From the NCBI GenBank assembly GCA_013373005.1, contig JABXIP010000195.1, positions 1 through 6,483 of the forward strand: DNA of 6,483 nt, written 5' to 3'. Shown here piece after piece: positions 1 through 5,876 of this stretch; within the stretch, counting starts at the first letter, position 1, and each line of letters starts with the position of its first letter. The notes beneath the pieces were generated by a model, which ran no database searches, was not told the DNA's origin, and was given only the letters and a program-made list of their open reading frames with translations. Source of the stretch: Cytophagia bacterium. Its GTDB lineage: Bacteria; Bacteroidota; Bacteroidia; Cytophagales; Cyclobacteriaceae. A program made the position numbers and the translations under genes.

Positions 1-776
1 AAGCGCAGACTGTCGCTCATAAAGAGCTTCATCTTTTTCTTTCGGGTGAGTTTCTTGGCTCTGTTAATGATGGCCACCAACATTTTTTCTGCACTTACAC
101 CAGCTTTATGTAGGTATACTTGCCAGTACATCAGCCTTCGGGCACTTAAGAAGTTTTCGATGCTGTAAATGCCTTTTTCTTCAACCACGAGCTGACCATC
201 TTTTACATCAAGCATTTTAATGATGCGATCAGCACCAATGGTTCCCTCAGAAACACCTGAAAAGAAGCTGTCTCTTTTCAAGTAATCCAGTCTATCAATA
301 TCCAATTGGCTGGAAACCAGCTGATGTAAAAATGCCTTGGGATATGTTCCATTAAAAATATCGAGAGCCATAGAAAGTGCGCCATCAAACTCTTTGTTCA
401 ATCGCGACATGATCATTCTGCTTAAATGCTCATGCGGAACATCTTCCAACAAGCTGAATTCCAAGGCATGAGAGAAGGGGCCGTGGCCAATATCGTGCAG
501 TAAAATGGCTGCTAATGCACCTTGGTACTCTTCATCTGTAATTTCTACTCCTTTGGTTCTTAGGTTGTCTAGCGTAATAGACATCAGGTGCATGGCACCT
601 AGCGCATGGTGGAAACGGGTGTGATGGGCTCCCGGATAAACCAGTTCTGCCAAACCCATTTGCTTGATGCGCCTAAGTCGCTGAAAATAAGGGTGATTGA
701 TGATGTCGAAAATCAGCTCATTTCTGATGGTGATGAACCCATAGACAGGATCATTGATAATCTTCCGTTTGTTCAA
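1..776 (-). CDS. HD-domain phosphohydrolase, COG1078/YwfO-SAMHD1-like (3' end beyond window)
   Basis: Probable cytoplasmic metal-dependent nucleotide phosphohydrolase; relatives hydrolyse dNTPs to nucleosides and triphosphate, but the substrate here is inferred. 258 residues are visible (relatives are roughly 400), and the frame runs off the left edge. Reading from the proposed start, the HD signature is complete: RFHHALG supplies the first His (H57), LLHDIGHGPFSH the central His-Asp (H94, D95), and SSQLDIDRLDYLKRDS the distal Asp (D161). These align with SAMHD1 H167, H206/D207 and D311. The start is unusual: no ATG or GTG lies upstream in frame before a TGA at 824-826. I chose TTG at 774-776, giving M-N-K-R-K-I-I-N-D-P-V-Y-G-F, which is where I expect relatives to begin. 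An ATG at 826-828 is out of frame and hits a stop after four codons. The gene is divergent from porX. Family is certain; start is likely. Confidence 0.92.
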   Translation of the reverse strand, partial: MNKRKIINDPVYGFITIRNELIFDIINHPYFQRLRRIKQMGLAELVYPGAHHTRFHHALGAMHLMSITLDNLRTKGVEITDEEYQGALAAILLHDIGHGPFSHALEFSLLEDVPHEHLSRMIMSRLNKEFDGALSMALDIFNGTYPKAFLHQLVSSQLDIDRLDYLKRDSFFSGVSEGTIGADRIIKMLDVKDGQLVVEEKGIYSIENFLSARRLMYWQVYLHKAGVSAEKMLVAIINRAKKLTRKKKMKLFMSDSLR

Positions 777-782
777 GTTTTG
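754..782 (+). promoter_or_regulatory. Weak candidate promoter for porX
   Basis: A TTG at 754-756 is separated by 18 bases from AAGTTTTG at 775-782, one mismatch from the Bacteroidota TAnnTTTG box. Transcription would start near 787, leaving a leader of about 40 bases. The element lies over the start of the divergent HD gene. The match is imperfect and A/T-rich sequence gives such matches by chance. Confidence 0.25.
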
Positions 783-826
783 TGCTTTAATTCTCTTAAA
801 TTCGAGCTTCTTCTCAATTTCGATTC

Positions 827-2389
827 ATGCAAAGATATAACATTTTATGGGCTGACGATGAGATCGATCTGCTGAAACCGCACATCCTTTTTCTGAAAGA
901 CAGAGGCTACGATGTGACTCCGGTAACAAGCGGGGCCGATGCTATTGAATCAGTAGAAAAACAGCCATTCGATATTGTTTTTTTGGATGAAAATATGCCG
1001 GGAATGACCGGTTTGGAAACCCTGAGCTACATTAAGGGCAGAAGACCAACGGTGCCGGTGGTAATGATTACCAAGAATGAGGAAGAGCACATTATGGAAG
1101 AGGCTATTGGATCGAAGATTGCCGATTACCTCATTAAGCCACTGAATCCCAACCAGATTCTCATTTCAGTTAAGAAACTGCTAGATAACAGGAGATTGGT
1201 GAGTGAAAGAACAAACTCACAGTATCAGCAAGATTTCAGGAACATCAGTATGAAGGTAAACGACTGGATTGATCATCAGGAGTGGGCTGAAATTTATCAG
1301 AAGCTGGTGTACTGGGAATTGGAAATTGATGGTACCGAGAATAAGAGCATGGCTGAGGTTTTGGACATGCAGAAAGTAGAGGCCAATGCAAACTTTGCCA
1401 GGTTTGTTGAAGAGAATTATGAGTCTTGGTTGAACGACTCTGAATCTGAAAAACCGGTGCTGTCTCATGAGCTCTTGAGTAAAAAGGTTTTTCCACAACT
1501 CGATGATAATCCCACGTTTCTAATTGTGATCGATAATCTCCGCTTCGATCAATGGAAGGTGGTGGAAGGAGAGATACTCAATTATTTCAATTTGCTGGAG
1601 GAATCAGCCTATTATTCAATTTTACCCACTACTACAGCTTATGCACGTAATGCAATTTTCTCCGGGGAGTTACCTCTGGAAATGAGTAAGAAATATCCTC
1701 ACCTTTGGGTTACTGATGACGATGATGAGGAGGGGAAAAATAATCACGAAGAAGAATTTCTTCAGGAGAATCTTAAAAAGCACAAGCTGAATATTCGTTC
1801 CAGCTATCACAAAATTATACATGCCAATCAGGGCAAACAACTCAACGACAATTTCCCCAATCTGCTCAATAATCAGCTGAATGTATTGGTCTACAATTTT
1901 GTAGACATGCTGTCACATGCCAGAACGGACATCAAGATGATCAAGGAACTGGCAGCTGATGAGTCGGCTTACAGGTCACTGACCAGGTCGTGGTTTTTGC
2001 ATTCACCACTTTACGAAATGCTCAAAATGATAGCTGATAAGGGCTTGAAGGTGATGATCACTACAGACCACGGGACCTATAGGGTGAAGAAACCTTTCAA
2101 AATTGCCGGAGATAGAAGCGTGAATACCAACCTGAGATACAAACAAGGAAAGAACCTAGGCTATAAGGGAACTGACGGGGTTTTTGAAGTTCGAAAGCCT
2201 GAAGAGCTTCACTTGCCAAAACCAAATGTTTCTACCTCATATGTGTTCGCTACAGAGGACACCTTCTTTGCCTACCCTAACAACTACAATCATTATGTGA
2301 AGTATTACAGAGATACTTTTCAGCATGGTGGCGTATCTTTGGAGGAGATGATTATTCCCTTTATTTCATTAATTTCGAAAAGGGCCTAA
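827..2389 (+). CDS. porX: PorX, response regulator with PglZ phosphatase-like domain
   Basis: Cytoplasmic response regulator that, with the histidine kinase PorY, controls type IX secretion and gliding in Bacteroidota. In Porphyromonas gingivalis its PglZ domain is a zinc-dependent phosphodiesterase acting on oligoadenylates. At 520 residues it is full length. The receiver domain (about 4-120) has the acidic pair D10/D11, phosphoacceptor D54 in FLDENMPG, T82 and K104 in LIKPLNP. A helical linker (about 125-225) follows. The PglZ domain (about 228-518) carries the metal-site pattern of the alkaline phosphatase superfamily: D236 in VIDNLRFDQW, the threonines of LPTTTAYARN (nucleophile probably T270), D360/H364 in FVDMLSHAR, D414/H415 in TTDHGTYRV and H500 in FQHGGVS. 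An acidic stretch (297-310) separates two of them. No kinase gene is present here, consistent with the usual unlinked porX and porY. It leads the likely operon with tsaE and alanine dehydrogenase. Confidence 0.96.
   Translation: MQRYNILWADDEIDLLKPHILFLKDRGYDVTPVTSGADAIESVEKQPFDIVFLDENMPGMTGLETLSYIKGRRPTVPVVMITKNEEEHIMEEAIGSKIADYLIKPLNPNQILISVKKLLDNRRLVSERTNSQYQQDFRNISMKVNDWIDHQEWAEIYQKLVYWELEIDGTENKSMAEVLDMQKVEANANFARFVEENYESWLNDSESEKPVLSHELLSKKVFPQLDDNPTFLIVIDNLRFDQWKVVEGEILNYFNLLEESAYYSILPTTTAYARNAIFSGELPLEMSKKYPHLWVTDDDDEEGKNNHEEEFLQENLKKHKLNIRSSYHKIIHANQGKQLNDNFPNLLNNQLNVLVYNFVDMLSHARTDIKMIKELAADESAYRSLTRSWFLHSPLYEMLKMIADKGLKVMITTDHGTYRVKKPFKIAGDRSVNTNLRYKQGKNLGYKGTDGVFEVRKPEELHLPKPNVSTSYVFATEDTFFAYPNNYNHYVKYYRDTFQHGGVSLEEMIIPFISLISKRA
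830..837 (-). promoter_or_regulatory. Putative -7 box for the HD phosphohydrolase gene
   Basis: Read on the minus strand this is TATCTTTG, a perfect match to the Bacteroidota TAnnTTTG element. It would start transcription near 823-827, giving a leader of about 50 bases before the TTG start at 776. The box lies inside the first codons of porX, so the divergent transcripts would overlap at their origins. I see no good -33 TTG at the usual spacing, so this rests on one 8-base match. Confidence 0.45.
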
Positions 2390-2399
2390 AACGTATAGA

Positions 2400-2828
2400 A
2401 TGGTTATTGAGGTGAATGGACTGGATGAGCTGAAGGCTGCTGCCCAAAAGATCATTGACTTTGCCGGAGAGGAGAAAATCTGGGTACTCAACGGAAGCAT
2501 GGGAGCCGGAAAAACTACTCTCTCTAAAGCCATTTGTGCAGAGTTAGGAGTGATGGATACGGTTCAGAGTCCTACATTTTCCATTGTAAATGAATACCTA
2601 ACCTGGAACGATGAAGTGATATATCACTTCGATTTTTATAGATTAGAACATCCGGAAGAAGCTTTGGCTATTGGGGTTGAAGAATACTTCGATTCGGAGA
2701 ATTTGTGTTTGATTGAATGGCCGCAGAAAATTGGTAATTTATTGCCTGAAAAGCATTTGGCTGTCGATATTAAAGACTTAGGAGATAAACTTCGTGAACT
2801 TACCTTGACACACCATGGCGAAAGATAA
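2400..2828 (+). CDS. tsaE: TsaE, ATPase of tRNA t6A37 biosynthesis
   Basis: Small P-loop ATPase that works with TsaB and TsaD to transfer the threonylcarbamoyl group to A37 of ANN-decoding tRNAs; essential in many bacteria. The 142 residues fit the family (about 140-155). The Walker A motif is GSMGAGKTT (residues 32-40). The family motif SPTFSIVNEY is at 57-66, with T59 in the switch-like segment, followed by HFDFYRL at 76-82 (D78) and LIEWP at 104-108 (E106), all landmarks of the TsaE fold. The ATG comes 10 bases after the porX stop without a clear Shine-Dalgarno sequence, normal for this phylum. Its last 14 bases overlap the next gene in another frame, suggesting co-transcription and possibly coupled translation. 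Older annotations call this family YjeE, a cell-wall ATPase. Confidence 0.96.
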   Translation: MVIEVNGLDELKAAAQKIIDFAGEEKIWVLNGSMGAGKTTLSKAICAELGVMDTVQSPTFSIVNEYLTWNDEVIYHFDFYRLEHPEEALAIGVEEYFDSENLCLIEWPQKIGNLLPEKHLAVDIKDLGDKLRELTLTHHGER

Positions 2829-4038
2829 AACCGGTTTTGCTGAGCTTGCCAAAGAGGGGAGCCTTTATCCACAAGAGCAACTTTTGAAAGTTAAATCTGG
2901 CAATAAGAACTTGTTAATTTCGGTTCCCAAGGAAGTGTCTCTTCAGGAGAATCGTCTGAGCCTTACACCAGCTGCTGTTGGTATTTTGGTAGCGAATGGG
3001 CATCGGGTTTTAGTAGAGCAGGGAGCAGGAGAGCACTGTTTTTTTTCGGACACTGAGTTCTCTGAGAATGGTGCCGAAATTGCTTACTCCAAAAAAGAAG
3101 TTTTTGAGGCCAATCTCATTGTAAAGGTTGAACCCCCGACCAAAGAAGAAATTGGCCTAATGAAGCCGGGAGCTACTGTCTTTTCCGCTATTCAACTGGC
3201 TAATACATCAGAAGATTATTACGAAGCGCTCAACAAGAAGAAAATCACTTCAATGGGCTTTGAATTTCTTCAAGACAAGGCAGGAGGGTTGCCCATTGTC
3301 AATGCTATGAGTGAGCTGGCCGGAAGTTTGGTTATTCCTATGGCTGTAGAGTACCTGAGCAGCACTAGCGGAGGCAGAGGGATTATTCTTGGCGGTATTA
3401 CGGGAGTGCCCCCAACCCGAGTGATTATTCTAGGTGCAGGAACCGTGGCCGAATATGCGGCTCGGGCGGCTTTGGGCCTCGGGGCAGAAGTGAGAATCTT
3501 TGATAATGAGATTTATAAACTCAGAAGAATTAAGCATAAACTGGCCAATCAGGCATTTACAGCAGTAATCGATAGCGCAACGCTTGGGCAGTCTCTTGTT
3601 TCGGCCGATGTAGTTATTGGTGCGCTACGTGCTGAAAAAGGTAGGGCCAGGTGTGTGGTTACAGAAGAAATGGTTTCTTCTATGAAACCTGGTTCGGTGA
3701 TTATAGATGTATCTATCGATCAGGGGGGGTGTATTGAAACCTCAGAGATCACTTCTCATGACAACCCTACTTTCAAGAAATACGATGTGATACATTATTG
3801 TGTGCCGAATATAGCTTCTAGAGCAGCCAGAACGGCAACAACTGCATTGAGTAACATTCTAACTCCGGTGCTGCTGAAGTTGGCAGATACCGGAGGAATT
3901 GATGATATGATGTATGCTTATTCCTGGTTTAGCAAAGGGGTGTATACTTACAAAGGCTACGCTACCAATCTGGAAATCTCCAAGCGATTCAACCTGCCTT
4001 ATAAAGATTTGAGTCTGTTAATGGCTGCTCGATTCTAA
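2815..4038 (+). CDS. ald: Alanine dehydrogenase family protein (Bacteroidota type)
   Basis: Likely NAD-dependent alanine dehydrogenase, interconverting L-alanine and pyruvate plus ammonia; the fold is shared with the alpha subunit of NAD(P) transhydrogenase. It has 407 residues against about 370 in classical Ald, the extra length being an N-terminal extension of about 32 residues before the usual start ISVPKE. Seen landmarks are VPKEVSLQENRLSLTP (R47 matches the substrate-binding Arg), IVKVEPP (K104 matches the catalytic Lys), AMSELAG, the Rossmann motif GAGTVAEYAARAALGLGAEV (from 207), D230 at the end of the second strand, and VSIDQGGCIET with D302. No membrane segment follows, arguing against transhydrogenase. 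The position usually holding the catalytic His of Ald (about His96) reads Q127 in SAIQLA, so the activity is not assured. It overlaps tsaE by 14 bases and the convergent BLUF gene by 4. Confidence 0.85.
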   Translation: MAKDKTGFAELAKEGSLYPQEQLLKVKSGNKNLLISVPKEVSLQENRLSLTPAAVGILVANGHRVLVEQGAGEHCFFSDTEFSENGAEIAYSKKEVFEANLIVKVEPPTKEEIGLMKPGATVFSAIQLANTSEDYYEALNKKKITSMGFEFLQDKAGGLPIVNAMSELAGSLVIPMAVEYLSSTSGGRGIILGGITGVPPTRVIILGAGTVAEYAARAALGLGAEVRIFDNEIYKLRRIKHKLANQAFTAVIDSATLGQSLVSADVVIGALRAEKGRARCVVTEEMVSSMKPGSVIIDVSIDQGGCIETSEITSHDNPTFKKYDVIHYCVPNIASRAARTATTALSNILTPVLLKLADTGGIDDMMYAYSWFSKGVYTYKGYATNLEISKRFNLPYKDLSLLMAARF

Positions 4039-4451
4039 CCTCCCACAAGGTCTGTGCTAATGGCCTGAAAGAGATCCTTAGCCATTGAGCTTTCTTTTTC
4101 ATTGCTTTCTATTTCAGTAAAAGCAGTGACTGAAGAATAGGTCGAAAGTTGATTTTGATCTAACGACTTGAAAGCCATAGTCCATTCGGAGTACATGCGC
4201 TGTTGGGTTTCCTTCATATGCAAAAGCAAAAATTCTCTATGTCTCGGATCTCGCTTAATTCGATCATATAAGTCTAGCAAGACCTGAAAGTTTCCTTCCA
4301 GAATTTGAAGAAACTGACCTCCATGATAAAGCAGGCAGCCGGTAATGTCATTGGCTTGGTTAAAGTCTCGGGCTGTTTTTAATATATCTTCCAGATCTTC
4401 GGTGGTAGTTCCGGGTTTTGCGGTGCTTCTATAGATGAGTTCGTAAAGCAT
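4035..4451 (-). CDS. Stand-alone BLUF-domain blue-light photoreceptor
   Basis: Flavin-binding blue-light sensor of the short, single-domain type (138 residues), expected in the cytosol. The BLUF domain fills residues 1 to about 95. All key positions are present when aligned by eye with AppA: Y7 in LIYRSTA (AppA Y21), N31 (N45), Q49 in FLQILEG (Q63), and W90 with M92 in SEWTMAF (W104, M106). Light should rearrange hydrogen bonding around FAD through Y7 and Q49. The remaining 43 residues form a polar tail with no recognised output domain (no GGDEF, EAL or helix-turn-helix), so signalling probably needs a partner protein. The stop overlaps the alanine dehydrogenase stop by 4 bases in convergent orientation. 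The membrane-protein gene upstream ends 39 bases before this start on the same strand and may be co-transcribed. Domain identity is very secure; partner and role are unknown. Confidence 0.95.
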   Translation of the reverse strand: MLYELIYRSTAKPGTTTEDLEDILKTARDFNQANDITGCLLYHGGQFLQILEGNFQVLLDLYDRIKRDPRHREFLLLHMKETQQRMYSEWTMAFKSLDQNQLSTYSSVTAFTEIESNEKESSMAKDLFQAISTDLVGG

Positions 4452-4490
4452 AAATGGTGTAGTAGCTCCGTCAAGATATGAAAAATGAAC

Positions 4491-5144
4491 TTATTGAGAA
4501 ACCGATAGTTCACCTCGCTCATAATTACTGAATACCTGAAGTGAATAAAAGTAGGAATGAACTTTCCAGTCGATAAATACTAATGGGGTTAAAAGCATAA
4601 AAACTGGAGATGCGTATGCCATTATGCTGTTACCATCAAAGGCCATGGCAGTAAAGGCAATTAACATAGCCGCTTGGCTTATGAAAAACATATATTTGGA
4701 CTGTCTGAGTCTTTCTATCTCGTTCAGGCTTTTTGACTTGCTCATGAACAAAGTCGAAAATATTCCGGAGAATGGCTTTTTAATTTTGGACAGCCAATTA
4801 TCTAAATCAATTTCGTCAGAGTAGCAGGATTTAAGTAATTGCAATAGAGCCAGCCTTTTCTTCTTTTTAATCCACGACTGAAAAAAGTAAAGGCATGCGG
4901 CCCAGCCCAGGAATGAAAAAGTGATTCGGATCAGACTGATTTCTTCAGGGCTCTCTATGAGTGAGGCAAACAATTGAAAGCTGAAAGCTACTGTAAAGAA
5001 AATGGTGGAGTAAAGGTGCGGTTTTAAGCTTCTTTTAATCGCGTCTATTTCTGTTTTTACAAACTGAGCTTCGCTTAAATCTTCAACACCACTTTGAGTG
5101 GTAGACCCTAACTCTTCTAGAATTTTGCTTTGAAGTTCTGTCAT
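4491..5144 (-). CDS. Hypothetical four-helix membrane protein
   Basis: I do not recognise this 217-residue protein. It begins with a polar region of about 42 residues, without a signal peptide. Two hydrophobic segments follow (about 44-63 and 70-89) with a short acidic loop. A basic cluster WIKKKKR (91-97) and a soluble loop of about 50 residues rich in Lys and Ser come next. Two more hydrophobic segments (about 152-169 and 174-192) precede a short polar tail. Four inner-membrane helices with both termini and the large loop in the cytoplasm fit the positive-inside rule, since the basic residues flank the loop. No catalytic motif is visible. It lies 39 bases upstream of the BLUF gene on the same strand and diverges from the Gre-like gene across 58 bases. 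A role linked to the BLUF sensor is possible but rests only on adjacency. Confidence 0.8.
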   Translation of the reverse strand: MTELQSKILEELGSTTQSGVEDLSEAQFVKTEIDAIKRSLKPHLYSTIFFTVAFSFQLFASLIESPEEISLIRITFSFLGWAACLYFFQSWIKKKKRLALLQLLKSCYSDEIDLDNWLSKIKKPFSGIFSTLFMSKSKSLNEIERLRQSKYMFFISQAAMLIAFTAMAFDGNSIMAYASPVFMLLTPLVFIDWKVHSYFYSLQVFSNYERGELSVSQ

Positions 5145-5160
5145 GATAAAGTGTGTTGAT

Positions 5161-5168
5161 CCAATTTA
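5161..5168 (-). promoter_or_regulatory. Weak candidate -7 box for the four-helix membrane protein gene
   Basis: The minus strand reads TAAATTGG, one mismatch from TAnnTTTG. Transcription would begin about 10 bases before the ATG at 5144, giving a nearly leaderless message. No well-spaced -33 element is visible, so this is tentative. Confidence 0.22.
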
Positions 5169-5190
5169 AAAAACATTCAGAACAATTTCA

Positions 5191-5198
5191 TTCCTTTG
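5191..5198 (+). promoter_or_regulatory. Candidate -7 box just before the Gre-like gene
   Basis: TTCCTTTG differs from the Bacteroidota TAnnTTTG element by one base. It ends only 4 bases before the ATG at 5203. As transcription in this phylum begins a few bases after the box, the message would be leaderless or nearly so. The best upstream TTG (5156-5158) is 32 bases away, too far for a normal -33 element. The match is single and short. Confidence 0.35.
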
Positions 5199-5202
5199 CA
5201 AA

Positions 5203-5655
5203 ATGTTGGAATTGAAAAGGGACATTTTTCGGGTGTGTTCCGAGAAAGTCAGTCAACGAATTGCCTCCCTGGAGGCCGAGCTGCACACACTAGCTGAATC
5301 TGCTGCTTCAGATACCAAGAGCTCTATGGGCGATAAGTACGAGACAAGCAGAGAGATGATTAATCTTGAAAAGGAGAAGTTTTCTACGCAATTGGCTGAT
5401 GCTCAAAAGATGAAATCTGTTCTCGATTCAATTGACGTTGAAGCGCAGAGTCAGAAAGCTGGAACAGGCTCATTGATCAAGTCATCAACCTGTCTATTTT
5501 TCCTTTCAATCTCTCTTGGCAAGATCATCGTTAATGGCAAGGAAGTTTTTGTCTTGTCTCCGGCTTCGCCAATTGGTCAAGTCCTAATGGGTAAGCAGGT
5601 GAACAACAGTATTGAATTTGCAGGGAAGCTGGAGCGAATTATTGCAGTAGTATAG
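5203..5655 (+). CDS. GreA/GreB-like small protein (often mislabelled 3-oxoacyl-ACP synthase)
   Basis: A 150-residue cytoplasmic protein shaped like a compact Gre factor. Residues 1 to about 80 look like a helical hairpin: charged helices (about 2-33 and 45-78) around the turn SAASDTKSSMGDKYE, whose acidic residues D37, D44 and E47 recall the acidic tip by which Gre factors assist RNA polymerase cleavage. Residues about 88-150 resemble the C-terminal FKBP-like domain of GreA, with LGKIIVNGKEVFVLSPASPIGQVLMGKQ sharing the pattern S-P-x-S-P-I-G-x-x-L-x-G-K; this is quoted only as a pattern and spans residues 105-132. Nothing resembles a ketoacyl synthase (no Cys-His-His triad; far too short), although I recall similar Bacteroidota proteins carrying that name in databases. 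Function is inferred: it may bind RNA polymerase as GreA, GreB or Rnk do. It is divergent from the membrane protein gene and ends one base short of the convergent small gene. Confidence 0.78.
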   Translation: MLELKRDIFRVCSEKVSQRIASLEAELHTLAESAASDTKSSMGDKYETSREMINLEKEKFSTQLADAQKMKSVLDSIDVEAQSQKAGTGSLIKSSTCLFFLSISLGKIIVNGKEVFVLSPASPIGQVLMGKQVNNSIEFAGKLERIIAVV

Positions 5656-5656
5656 A

Positions 5657-5836
5657 CTATTCAAGAGGTTCATCATCTTCCTGCTCTTCTACCAGTTCGG
5701 TTTTAACGAAAGTATCTTCCATGAATTTACTTTCCTGCTTTACTATGTTGGCAACACCCACCATATAGGCTACCGCTAGCATTCTAAGAAAGGAGAAGAA
5801 CCTAATTAAGAGTAAACGAACCTTTGACTTGGGCAT
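5657..5836 (-). CDS. Small single-helix membrane protein with acidic tail, hypothetical
   Basis: A 59-codon reading frame from ATG (5834-5836) to TAG (5657-5659), fitting exactly between its neighbours. The product has a short basic N-terminus (MPKSKVR), a hydrophobic stretch of about 21 residues interrupted by arginines (8-28, including LLLIRFFSFLRMLAVAYMVG), and a hydrophilic tail ending in the very acidic EEQEDDEPLE. This is a plausible one-pass inner-membrane protein with the N-terminus inside and an acidic tail of about 30 residues; the arginines at 12 and 18 could instead make it a peripheral amphipathic helix. Support for it being real: without it the 221 bases between the flanking genes would be empty, it follows the aminopeptidase gene on the same strand after 40 bases, and its stop lies one base from the Gre-like gene's stop. 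I do not recognise a family and assign no function. Confidence 0.62.
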   Translation of the reverse strand: MPKSKVRLLLIRFFSFLRMLAVAYMVGVANIVKQESKFMEDTFVKTELVEEQEDDEPLE

Positions 5837-5876
5837 AAAGGCCCCTTGTCAATTATCGAACCAGTACAGTTTTACT

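Noticed and set aside
606..875. Rightward open frame of 89 codons ahead of porX
   Set aside because: It lies on the opposite strand of the conserved HD-domain coding sequence and overlaps the porX start; its translation has no family resemblance.
1217..1498. Two leftward open frames of 93 and 83 codons inside porX
   Set aside because: They are antisense to the porX linker, overlap each other in different frames and encode low-complexity products typical of shadow frames.
2636..2872. Leftward open frame of 78 codons across the tsaE/ald junction
   Set aside because: It is antisense to two confidently identified genes and has no recognisable features.
2815..4038. NAD(P) transhydrogenase alpha subunit
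   Set aside because: It lacks the downstream membrane helices and the adjacent beta-subunit gene; length and the MSELAG and IDQGGC motifs fit the alanine dehydrogenase branch.
4624..4824. Rightward open frame of 66 codons
   Set aside because: It is antisense to the four-helix membrane protein gene; its hydrophobic stretch merely mirrors the complementary codons.
5203..5655. Annotation as 3-oxoacyl-ACP synthase
   Set aside because: At 150 residues it is about a third of a ketoacyl synthase and lacks the active-site Cys and His residues in context; the Gre-like pattern fits better.
5831..5845. GGGC/GCCC inverted repeat as a terminator for the aminopeptidase gene
   Set aside because: The stem is only 4 pairs, no T-run follows on the relevant strand, and it overlaps the start of the small gene.
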